Below are positions 9,065-15,150 of a stretch of 17,476 bases of DNA, in pieces. Source of the DNA: DASUPK01 sp033856335 (GTDB lineage: Bacteria; Actinomycetota; Thermoleophilia; Solirubrobacterales; 70-9). Each line of letters starts with the position of its first letter. Within the stretch, counting starts at the first letter, position 1. The stretch covers positions 1 to 17,476 of the forward strand of contig JAWVFG010000177.1 in the NCBI GenBank assembly GCA_033856335.1, written 5' to 3'. The translations under genes and the position numbers were made by a program. The notes beneath the pieces were generated by a model, which was not told the origin of the DNA, did not search any database, and saw nothing but the letters and a program-made list of their open reading frames with translations.

Positions 9065-9925
9065 TTAGCTTCGCTTCCGCAGCCGCCGGGCGAGGGATTC
9101 CAGCTCGGCGAGATCCTCGAAGCGGAGCTCCGCTTTCACCCCGTCGCCGGCCCGCCGGACCTTGACATCCTGACCGAGCGCTGAGCCCAGCACGTCCTCG
9201 GCCTCCGCCATCGCCGCCCGCTCTTCGGTGGAGATCCGGCCTCCGGTGGTGGTCCTCTTCCGGCTCGGTCCCTGGCCGGCTCGCCGCTCGGTGTCGCGAA
9301 CCGACCACCCCTCGGCAGCGGCCTGCTTGGCAAGGCGCGTCCGCTTGTCCTGATCGTCGACTTGGAGGATCGCGCGGCCGTGGCCCTCGGTCAGCTCCCC
9401 CCGCTCGAGCAGGGCGAGTGCCGGATCGGGCAGGTCCAGTAGCCGGATCAGGTTGGAGATCGCGGCGCGGCTGCGCCCGACGCGGCGGGCGAGCTCCTCC
9501 TTCGAGATGCCCAGGTCATCGACCAGTGCGGCGCAGGCCCTGGCCTCCTCCACGGGGTTGAGGTCCTCCCGGACCATGTTCTCGATCAGGGCGGCCTGGA
9601 GCCGCTCGTCCGCGGGCGAGGTCCGGATCACCGCGGGGACCCGGTCGATGCCCGCCCTCTGAGCCGCGCGCCAGCGCCGCTCCCCGGCGACGAGCTGATA
9701 GCGCCCGTCGTCGAGGGGGCGGACGATCAGAGGCTGAAGCAGCCCGACCGAGCCGATCGATCCGGCCAGCGCGTCGAGCGCGGCGGCGTCGAACTTGGCG
9801 CGAGGCTGGTCCGGATTCGGCTCGATCTGGGTGACGTCGAGCTCGCGCAACTCGGGGCCGCCGGCCGAGCTCTCGGGGAGGATCGCCGCCAGCCCCCTCC
9901 CCATCCCGCGCTTGCGCTCAGCCAT
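9065..9925 (-). CDS. parB: Chromosome-partitioning protein ParB
   Basis: 286 residues. ParB binds parS sites and spreads as a CTP-dependent clamp to organise the origin region and recruit SMC. The N-terminal KRGMGRGLAAILP contacts ParA in relatives. The CTP-binding domain shows QPLIVRPL, YQLVAGERRWRAA and ENMVREDLNPVEEA (residues ~35-125). A helix-turn-helix follows (ISKEELARRVGRSRAAISNL, ~135-160), then a C-terminal dimerisation region ending in RLRKRS. The ATG at 9925 overlaps the parA stop by eight bases; an open-frame extension upstream is just parA read in another frame. The gene directly precedes tRNA-Ile. Confidence 0.96.
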   Translation of the reverse strand: MAERKRGMGRGLAAILPESSAGGPELRELDVTQIEPNPDQPRAKFDAAALDALAGSIGSVGLLQPLIVRPLDDGRYQLVAGERRWRAAQRAGIDRVPAVIRTSPADERLQAALIENMVREDLNPVEEARACAALVDDLGISKEELARRVGRSRAAISNLIRLLDLPDPALALLERGELTEGHGRAILQVDDQDKRTRLAKQAAAEGWSVRDTERRAGQGPSRKRTTTGGRISTEERAAMAEAEDVLGSALGQDVKVRRAGDGVKAELRFEDLAELESLARRLRKRS

Positions 9926-10688
9926 CGACTGCCCCCAAGGCGAGCACCTCGTCGGCCAGGTCGCGATACGCCCTGGAGCCCGAGGACTTCGGATCGTGCT
10001 CCGAGACGGGGACGCCGTAGCTCGGAGCCTCGGCGACGCGGACGCTGCGGGGGACGACGGTCTTGAACACCCTCGCGGGCAGGTGCTCGCGCAGCTCGCG
10101 CTCGACGTCCCGCGAGAGGCGCGTGCGGTCGTCATGCATCGTGATCAGGACGCCAGCCAGCTCGAGCGAAGGATTGAGGTCCCGCCGGACCAGCTTCAGG
10201 GTGTCGAGGAACTGCACCAGGCCCTCCAGCGCCAGATACTCGGCCTGGACCGGCACGATCACCTTGTCGGCGGCGACCAGGGCGTTGACCGCCACCGGGC
10301 CGAGCGACGGCGGGCAGTCGAGCAGCGTGTAGGAGAACCGCGAGCGGACCGGCCCGAGGCCGTCGCGCAACCTGGTCTCGTAGCCCTCGAATCGCGGCAG
10401 CTCCACCGCCGCACCGGCCAGGTCAACATGAGCCGGAACTATCCACAGGTTGTCCGGCCCCGCCGGCCGCGCGGCCTCGGCGACCGAGACCTCACCGGTG
10501 AGGCAGTCGTACGACGACGGCGAGGAGTCCTTCGGCAGACCAAGCGCAACCGTTGCGTTGCACTGGGCATCGAGGTCGACGATCAGCGTCTGCTGTCCGT
10601 CGTTGGCGACGCAGGCGCCCATGTTGACCGCCGTGGTCGTCTTGCCGACGCCACCCTTCTGATTTGCGATCGCGTAAACGATTCCCAT
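9918..10688 (-). CDS. parA: Chromosome-partitioning ATPase ParA (Soj)
   Basis: 256 residues. This deviant-Walker ATPase works with ParB to segregate origins. The N-terminus is typical: MGIVYAIANQKGGVGKTTTA has the signature lysine in KGGVGKTT (residues ~11-18). Walker A' reads LIVDLDAQCNAT, where most ParA proteins have DLDPQGNAT. LLDCPPSLG is the Walker B region, and VIVPVQAEYLALEGL follows. The length matches chromosomal Soj proteins. The ATG at 10688 lies 23 bases after the rsmG stop, with no strong ribosome-binding site; upstream in-frame sequence belongs to rsmG in another frame. ParB overlaps it by eight bases. Confidence 0.96.
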   Translation of the reverse strand: MGIVYAIANQKGGVGKTTTAVNMGACVANDGQQTLIVDLDAQCNATVALGLPKDSSPSSYDCLTGEVSVAEAARPAGPDNLWIVPAHVDLAGAAVELPRFEGYETRLRDGLGPVRSRFSYTLLDCPPSLGPVAVNALVAADKVIVPVQAEYLALEGLVQFLDTLKLVRRDLNPSLELAGVLITMHDDRTRLSRDVERELREHLPARVFKTVVPRSVRVAEAPSYGVPVSEHDPKSSGSRAYRDLADEVLALGAVDG

Positions 10689-10711
10689 TTGAAATTTGGT
10701 TCGGGTTGGAG

Positions 10712-11383
10712 CTATTCGGAGCCGAACGGCCGCTTCGCCGCCATCCCGGGCCGGCGCGGCAATCCGTTCGGAGTCGCTCCATTCTTGCGGAGGAGGTGGA
10801 TGTGTCGATCGCGACTGCCCGGATAGGGCTCCACGGGGTGCACGGCGATCGCTTCCATCGCGATTCGCCCCGAGGCGCGGGCGAGCTCGGCCTCCTCGTC
10901 GGCGGACGGGGCGCCCTTCCAGGCGGCCAGGATGCCGCCCTCCTCGAGCAGCGGCGAGGCGAGCTCGGCCAGGGTCGCGAGCCCGCCCACGGCACGCGCG
11001 GTGACGGCGTCGTAGGCCTCGCGCCCCTCCCCGGCCGCCCACTCCTCCGAGCGCCGGCAGACGACCGTCGCGTTGGAGAGCCCCATGCGCTCGATCGCGG
11101 CCCGGAGGAAATCGCACTTGCGAGAGACCGATTCGATCAGGTCGAAGCGAGCGTCGGGACGGCAGGCGGCCATCACCAGCCCCGGCAGGCCCGCCCCGCT
11201 GCCCAGGTCGGCGACCCGTCGCGCGGAGCGCAGCGGCTCCAGCTCCAGCCCGCTGAGCGAATCGGCGACGTGCACCTCACGGGCATCTCGCACACTCGAC
11301 GCGGAGACCGGGGCGCGCGGCTCCGCCAGCATCGCGAGCAGCGCCTCCAGGGCGGGCTCCGCGGCGGCTGGGGTGGAGCTCAA
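10712..11383 (-). CDS. rsmG: 16S rRNA (guanine527-N7)-methyltransferase RsmG (GidB)
   Basis: 223 residues from a TTG at 11383. RsmG methylates G527 of 16S rRNA with S-adenosylmethionine. The class I methyltransferase motif is clear: RRVADLGSGAGLPGLVMA near residues 53-70, then FDLIESVSRKCDFLRAA and YDAVTARAVGGLATL. The N-terminal segment is short and lacks the family's usual WN...NLT motif; SSVRDAREVHVADSL corresponds to the usual HILDSL. The TTG forms a TTGA overlap with the jag stop, supporting coupling. An ATG at 11332 is the alternative and would give 206 residues. The C-terminal ~25 residues are a basic, probably disordered tail. Confidence 0.93.
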   Translation of the reverse strand: MSSTPAAAEPALEALLAMLAEPRAPVSASSVRDAREVHVADSLSGLELEPLRSARRVADLGSGAGLPGLVMAACRPDARFDLIESVSRKCDFLRAAIERMGLSNATVVCRRSEEWAAGEGREAYDAVTARAVGGLATLAELASPLLEEGGILAAWKGAPSADEEAELARASGRIAMEAIAVHPVEPYPGSRDRHIHLLRKNGATPNGLPRRPGMAAKRPFGSE

Positions 11384-11877
11384 TCGGAGACGAGGGGGGC
11401 GACGACCACGTAGCGGTTGGGCTCGTCGCCCTCGCTGTAGGTCTCGATCTCGGGACGCTCGCGGAGGTGCTCGTGCACGACCCGGCGGTCGTTCGAGCCC
11501 ATCGGGTCCATCTCCACGGCCTCGCCGTGGCTGACCGCGTCCTCGGCGGCCATGTCGGCGCGGCGCCGCAGCGACTCGCCCTGGCGACGGCGATAGCCGG
11601 CCGCGTCGACGGAGACTCGCTTGCGGTCCTGGCGGCCCCGGAAGGCGGCCTGATAGCAGAGCAGCTGGATCGCGTCGATCGTCTGGCCGTTGCGGCCGAT
11701 CAGCAGCCCCACGTCCTCACCCTCGATGTCGGCGTGAATCTCGTCGTCCCCCTCCTCGACGGCAACGGAGGCCTCCATCCCAAGCTCCTCGAGAATCCGC
11801 TCGAGCACCACCCGCACCCGCTCAGCGGGCTGATCGGGCAGCACGGTCGGCTGGGCTTCTGCTCCTCCGCTCTCCAC
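11380..11877 (-). CDS. jag: RNA-binding protein Jag/KhpB (KH and R3H domains)
   Basis: 165 residues from a GTG at 11877, 26 bases after the yidC stop. A type II KH domain spans residues ~20-95 with the GxxG loop LLIGRNGQTIDAIQLL. The R3H domain follows with MDPMGSNDRRVVHEHLRER. The Jag N-terminal domain of Firmicutes is absent, as is usual in Actinobacteria. KhpB binds many RNAs and is linked to cell division and envelope control in other bacteria. The position between yidC and rsmG is the classical one. The open frame extends upstream to 12900, but that stretch is antiparallel or out-of-frame yidC and not coding for Jag. Confidence 0.93.
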   Translation of the reverse strand: MESGGAEAQPTVLPDQPAERVRVVLERILEELGMEASVAVEEGDDEIHADIEGEDVGLLIGRNGQTIDAIQLLCYQAAFRGRQDRKRVSVDAAGYRRRQGESLRRRADMAAEDAVSHGEAVEMDPMGSNDRRVVHEHLRERPEIETYSEGDEPNRYVVVAPLVSD

Positions 11878-11903
11878 GGTGCGCAGTCTAGGCTCGTCCC
11901 TGA

Positions 11904-12644
11904 CTACTTCCGCCGCTTCCGCTTCCGGGGCGGAGGCGGAGGCGCCCTCGTGGCCCGGACCTCCTCGGGCGTCGGCACCGGCGGCAGCGGCCAGACGATC
12001 CTGATCACGCCCTGCTGCCCCATCTGCCAGACGCCGCTGGCGATGAAGTAGACGGCGATGCCGGCCGGAGCGTTCGGAATCAGGAAGACGGTGACCAGTG
12101 AGAAGACGCCGGCCATCAGGTAGCGCTGCGACGCGCCGCCCGTCGTCGGTGAGGGGTTGAAGAAGAGCAGCGCGAAGGTGGAGAGGACGGAGAGCACGAT
12201 CAGGACGACCATCACCGCTCCCGTCGGGTGGGCCGTCAGGTCGGGAACGAACAGCCAGCCTGTATTCCCAACCTCGGTCTTGAACTCGCTGCTGCGCAGC
12301 AGGGCGTAGAGGGCGATGAATACCGGGAACTGGAAGACCAGCGGCAGACACGCCGAGAGCGGGTTGACGCCGTGTTCCTGGAAGAGCGCCATCTGCTCTC
12401 GCTGCATCCGCTGGCGGTCGTCCTTGTACTTCTCCTGGATCTCCTTGAGATGCGGCTGCAGGGCCTGCATCTCGCGCATCCCGTGCATCGACTTCAGGGT
12501 GAATGGCAGCACCACCAGCCGCGAGAGCCAGGTGATCAGGACGATCCCGAGGCCCCAGGCGAGGCCGGCATCGTTGTGGAGCCACTTGAGGACGTCGTTG
12601 AAGACATCGATCAGCGGCTGGAGGATGTGGGCTTCGATTAACAC
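11904..12644 (-). CDS. yidC: Membrane protein insertase YidC/Oxa1
   Basis: 246 residues, the short YidC2/Oxa1-type form without the large periplasmic domain of E. coli. Five hydrophobic segments can be placed: a weak N-terminal one, LAWGLGIVLITWLSRLVVLP (with the groove arginine), LSACLPLVFQFPVFIALYAL, GAVMVVLIVLSVLSTFALLF, and VTVFLIPNAPAGIAVYF with the following residues. The cytoplasmic coiled-coil region MREMQALQPHLKEIQEKYKD is conserved. The C-terminus is a proline run and basic tail (APPPPPRKRKRRK), likely ribosome-binding. It starts with GTG at 12644 with no strong ribosome-binding site, nine bases after the yidD stop. No lipobox is seen. Confidence 0.95.
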   Translation of the reverse strand: MLIEAHILQPLIDVFNDVLKWLHNDAGLAWGLGIVLITWLSRLVVLPFTLKSMHGMREMQALQPHLKEIQEKYKDDRQRMQREQMALFQEHGVNPLSACLPLVFQFPVFIALYALLRSSEFKTEVGNTGWLFVPDLTAHPTGAVMVVLIVLSVLSTFALLFFNPSPTTGGASQRYLMAGVFSLVTVFLIPNAPAGIAVYFIASGVWQMGQQGVIRIVWPLPPVPTPEEVRATRAPPPPPRKRKRRK

Positions 12645-12653
12645 GGTGGAGTT

Positions 12654-12980
12654 CTACGTCAGATCGGTCTCGCTGGATCCGCCGACATGCGGTAGATGGG
12701 GTCGGGGATGCAAGCCAGCCCGCTCGGAGCGGGTTGTCGAGCCGCGGAAGAGACGCCGGTCGGACAGCTCGTCGACGCCTCCATGGCTGAACGGGTTGCA
12801 GCGCAGCAGGCGCCAGCCGGCCAGGATCGTGCCGCGCAAGGGGCCGAGCTCGCGGATCGCCTCGACGGCATAGCTCGAGCAGGTCGGGTAGTAACGGCAC
12901 CTGGGGGCGAAGGCGGGGGAGATCAGGCGCTGATAGAGCCGAATCGGGGCGATCAGGATCGCGGAGACCAAGCGTTTCAC
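12654..12980 (-). CDS. yidD: Membrane protein insertion efficiency factor YidD
   Basis: 108 residues. Residues 1-75 carry the family core: LIAPIRLYQRLISPAFAPRCR, RYYPTCSSYAVEAI and GWRLLRCNPFSHGGVDEL, with the conserved cysteines. YidD is a small membrane-associated protein that helps YidC-dependent insertion. The last ~30 residues (SDRRLFRGSTTRSERAGL and onward) go beyond the usual family length and look disordered. The GTG start forms a GTGA overlap with the rnpA stop. Order between rnpA and yidC is standard. Confidence 0.94.
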   Translation of the reverse strand: MKRLVSAILIAPIRLYQRLISPAFAPRCRYYPTCSSYAVEAIRELGPLRGTILAGWRLLRCNPFSHGGVDELSDRRLFRGSTTRSERAGLHPRPHLPHVGGSSETDLT

Positions 12981-12990
12981 GACAAACGCT
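12971..12990. other. parS-like dyad at the rnpA/yidD junction
   Basis: AGCGTTT and AAACGCT form perfect 7-base arms around CACGAC. The 14-base core GTTTCACGACAAAC matches 12 of 14 positions of the general parS core GTTTCACGTGAAAC, with one half-site (GTTTCAC) intact. It lies about 700 bases from dnaA and about 3 kb from parB. It sits over the coding overlap of rnpA and yidD, so codon constraint could also explain part of it. Confidence 0.35.
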
Positions 12991-13360
12991 CCTCGCTCGG
13001 TCCCTCGACCAGCTCGGCGAGGGAGGAGCGGAGGCCCGCCTGTCCGTCGCGCTCGAGCAGCCCCTCCACGCCCGGGCGGGCGACGATCACGTAGTCGTGA
13101 CCTTCCTCGAATCCGTCGGAGAGCTCCCAGAACGCCTCGCGCACCGCCCTCTTCACCTTGTTCCTGGTCACGGCCTTGCCGATCTTGCGGCCGACGGAGA
13201 GGCCGAGCCGCGCGCTGTCGCTCGATTCATCGTCTCGGGCGAAGGTGTAGAGCACGAGGAAGCGGTTTCCCCGCGAGTTGCCCTCCCGGTAGACGCGATC
13301 GAAGTCGCCGCTCCGGGAGAGCCGGCGCCGTCGCGCATCGGGGCGGCCCTTGGACGCCAA
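12977..13360 (-). CDS. rnpA: Ribonuclease P protein component
   Basis: 127 residues. RnpA is the protein subunit of RNase P, which cuts tRNA 5' leaders. The family signature is clear: SGDFDRVYREGNSRGNRFLVL near the start, RLGLSVGRKIGKAVTRN, and the RNR-type motif RNKVKRAVREAFWEL near residues 66-80. HDYVIVARPGVEGL follows. It starts with TTG at 13360, three bases after the rpmH stop. No better start is seen, and the charged leader SKGRPDARRRRLSRSGDF fits the family. The TGA overlaps the yidD start. Confidence 0.95.
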   Translation of the reverse strand: MASKGRPDARRRRLSRSGDFDRVYREGNSRGNRFLVLYTFARDDESSDSARLGLSVGRKIGKAVTRNKVKRAVREAFWELSDGFEEGHDYVIVARPGVEGLLERDGQAGLRSSLAELVEGPSEERLS

Positions 13361-13363
13361 CGC

Positions 13364-13498
13364 TTAAGGGGTGAGCCGCTTGCGGCCCTTTTGACGCCGG
13401 CGCCGCAGGATCGCGCGGCCGGAGCGGGTTGCGCTACGGGCTCGGAACCCGTGCGTCCGGGCTCGCTTGCGCTTCTTCGGCTGATAGGTCCGCTTCAT
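13364..13498 (-). CDS. rpmH: 50S ribosomal protein L34
   Basis: 44 residues: MKRTYQPKKRKRARTHGFRA, then a Gly-Arg-rich region RSGRAILRRRRQKGRKRLTP. This is the complete, standard L34 sequence, with ATG at 13498 and TAA at 13364. It is the first gene of the long minus-strand operon and lies three bases before rnpA. A TATACT -10-like box lies 37 bases upstream of its start. Very short, but unmistakable. Confidence 0.97.
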   Translation of the reverse strand: MKRTYQPKKRKRARTHGFRARSATRSGRAILRRRRQKGRKRLTP

Positions 13499-13534
13499 CA
13501 GGAGGGCCCCAGCAGGTGGGGTCGAGGGCACGGC

Positions 13535-13540
13535 AGTATA
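13535..13540 (-). promoter_or_regulatory. -10-like box (TATACT) for rpmH
   Basis: TATACT on the minus strand, five of six matches to TATAAT, about 37 bases upstream of the rpmH ATG. No good -35 is present at 16-18 bases. It would drive the long operon rpmH to parB. Confidence 0.5.
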
Positions 13541-13609
13541 GGGCGTGCATCATCGGCGGCCGCCCGAAATGTCCTTCTCGGTTTTAGCCGCGTTTTGCAC
13601 GGAGGGCAC

Positions 13610-13626
13610 CCGACGGCCCCTGTCGG
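13610..13626. repeat. Stem-loop CCGAC-N7-GTCGG in the rpmH-dnaA spacer
   Basis: A 5-base-pair inverted repeat that covers the expected -35 region of the dnaA promoter. It may be an operator or chance GC pairing. Confidence 0.25.
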
Positions 13627-13643
13627 CGCGCCCGGGCCGAGCC

Positions 13644-13649
13644 TATGAT
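13644..13649 (+). promoter_or_regulatory. -10-like box (TATGAT) for dnaA
   Basis: TATGAT matches five of six bases of the -10 consensus, 27 bases before the TTG taken as the dnaA start. The -35 region is GC-rich and poor. Confidence 0.45.
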
Positions 13650-13675
13650 CGCCGCTCGGCAGCAGATCAAACGGG

Positions 13676-15070
13676 TTGCTCCCATCACAGAGAGAGGAGG
13701 ATCAGGTTCCGGGGCAGGTTCGCGACGTCGGCCAGGACCTAGCCGGTCCGTGGCGCGAGATCCAGCGGGAGCTGGCGGCCTCGGTCCACGAGGACACCTA
13801 CCGACTCTGGTTCTCCCCCCTCTCCCCGGTCTCCCGCCGTGGAGCCACTCTCTATTTGACCGGCCCGCAGCGAGTCGTCCGCTGGGTCGACCGCCGGTAC
13901 ATGGAGCTGCTGCGCGCCGCCGCCGAGAGAGCCGTGGACGGGATCAGGGAGATCGAGCTCGTCTCCCCCGGCGACGCCCGCGCCCCCAGCGCCGCCTCCG
14001 AGGAGGCAGCCTCCCAGGTCGCTCTCAACCCCGACTACACCTTCGAGCGCTTCGTGATCGGGCCCGGCAACCAGCTCGCCCACGCCGCCGCTCTCGCCAT
14101 CGCCGAGGCGCCGGGCGAGGCCTACAACCCGCTCTTCCTCCACGGGCCGCCCGGCCTCGGCAAGACCCATCTCCTGGGCGCGATCGGCAACTACCTCCAT
14201 CGCCACAGCCCGCAGCTCTCCGTCCACTACACGACCGCCGAGTCCTTCACCAACGAGTTCGTCTCCTCACTCCACGGCGCCGGCATCGACGGCTTCAAGG
14301 AGCGCTACCGGCGGGCGGACGTCCTCCTGATCGACGACATCCAGTTCCTCCAGGGCAAGGCCCGCACGGCGGACGAGTTCTTCCACACCTTCAATGCCCT
14401 CTACGAGGGCGGCGCGCAGCTCGTCCTCACCGCCGACCGCGTGCCGGCCGAGCTCTCCGCCCTCGCGGAGCGCCTGCGAGACCGCTTCGAATGGGGCCTC
14501 AGGGTTCCAGTGGAGCCACCCGATCTGGCCACCCGCCTCGTCTTCCTCGGCAACCTCGCCCAGGAGCAGACCGAGCAGCTTCCCCCTGACGCCCTGCGTG
14601 CGCTCGCCTCCAAGACCGCCTCGAACCTCCGCATCCTGAAGGGCGCGCTCACCCGCGTCGTCGCCCTCTCCTCCCTGACGGCCTCCGCCGTCACTGTCGA
14701 CTCCGTCGACCGCGCCCTGCCGGCCGAGACCATCGCCGCGCCGCCCTCCAGCCGTCCCGACGCCCGACAGGTCCAGGAGGCCGTCGCCGCCAGGCTCGGC
14801 TTCAGCGTCGACGCCATCCTCTCCCCCACCCGGACCGCTCCCATCGCCAGGGCCCGGCAACTCGCGATGTACCTGACCCGCGAGCTCACCGACCTCTCCC
14901 TTCCCGCGATCGCCGAGGCGTTCAACCGTCGCGATCACACCACCGTCATGCACGCCATCCGCAAGGTCGAGCAGGGTGCGCTCGAGGATGCGAGCCTCTC
15001 GCGCACCGTGGAGGAGCTCAGCTCAGAGCTCCGATCCGGGGGCGCGATGGATCGTGACCGAACGGATTGA
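13676..15070 (+). CDS. dnaA: Chromosomal replication initiator DnaA
   Basis: 464 residues from a TTG at 13676. DnaA binds origin boxes, forms an ATP-dependent filament and opens the origin. Domain I is recognisable at WREIQRELAASVHEDTYRLW. A short linker leads to the AAA+ core: ALNPDYTFERFVIGPGN, Walker A FLHGPPGLGKTHLL near residue 155, Walker B VLLIDDIQFLQGK near 217, and LRDRFEWGL. The C-terminal DNA-binding helix-turn-helix includes NRRDHTTVMHAIRKV near 417. The start is uncertain. A strong AGAGAGGAGG at 13691-13700 lies inside the frame, five bases before a GTT codon rather than a usual start. No other start lies close behind it. Confidence 0.95.
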   Translation: MLPSQREEDQVPGQVRDVGQDLAGPWREIQRELAASVHEDTYRLWFSPLSPVSRRGATLYLTGPQRVVRWVDRRYMELLRAAAERAVDGIREIELVSPGDARAPSAASEEAASQVALNPDYTFERFVIGPGNQLAHAAALAIAEAPGEAYNPLFLHGPPGLGKTHLLGAIGNYLHRHSPQLSVHYTTAESFTNEFVSSLHGAGIDGFKERYRRADVLLIDDIQFLQGKARTADEFFHTFNALYEGGAQLVLTADRVPAELSALAERLRDRFEWGLRVPVEPPDLATRLVFLGNLAQEQTEQLPPDALRALASKTASNLRILKGALTRVVALSSLTASAVTVDSVDRALPAETIAAPPSSRPDARQVQEAVAARLGFSVDAILSPTRTAPIARARQLAMYLTRELTDLSLPAIAEAFNRRDHTTVMHAIRKVEQGALEDASLSRTVEELSSELRSGGAMDRDRTD

Positions 15071-15081
15071 AAGAATCATCC

Positions 15082-15088
15082 GAGGAGG
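15082..15088 (+). promoter_or_regulatory. Orphan ribosome-binding-like sequence in the dnaA-dnaN spacer
   Basis: GAGGAGG lies 62 bases before the dnaN ATG, too far to serve it, and no ATG, GTG or TTG follows within ten bases. Confidence 0.3.
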
Positions 15089-15132
15089 CTGTCCACATAT
15101 CCACGCCATCCACAACCCTTACTACTCCTAAC
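15089..15132. other. oriC: Candidate oriC unwinding element: DnaA boxes and DnaA-trio-like triplets
   Basis: Three consecutive degenerate DnaA boxes share orientation: CTGTCCACA (15089-15097), ATATCCACG (15097-15105) and CCATCCACA (15106-15114). Each matches seven of nine bases of TTATCCACA. ACCC (15115-15118) follows, then TTA-CTA-CTC-CTA (15119-15130). Read on the minus strand 3' to 5' this is AAT-GAT-GAG-GAT, three of four fitting the DnaA-trio pattern [G/A]A[T/A]. This box, GC step, trio order matches the basal unwinding layout described for B. subtilis. A function here is inference. Confidence 0.5.
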
Positions 15133-15150
15133 GTAAGCCAACAACAGGCA

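Noticed and set aside
11878..12900. Upstream extension of the jag frame to 506 residues
   Set aside because: The added part overlaps yidC and yidD out of frame; KH and R3H domains are fully contained from the GTG at 11877.
13645..14589. 314-residue frame starting with ATG close to the dnaA promoter
   Set aside because: It is shifted relative to dnaA and becomes Arg/Pro-rich; DnaA motifs are in the other frame.
15067..15150. TTG start for dnaN just before the dnaA stop
   Set aside because: It would make the DnaA-box region coding and add a non-conserved leader; ATG 15151 matches family N-termini.
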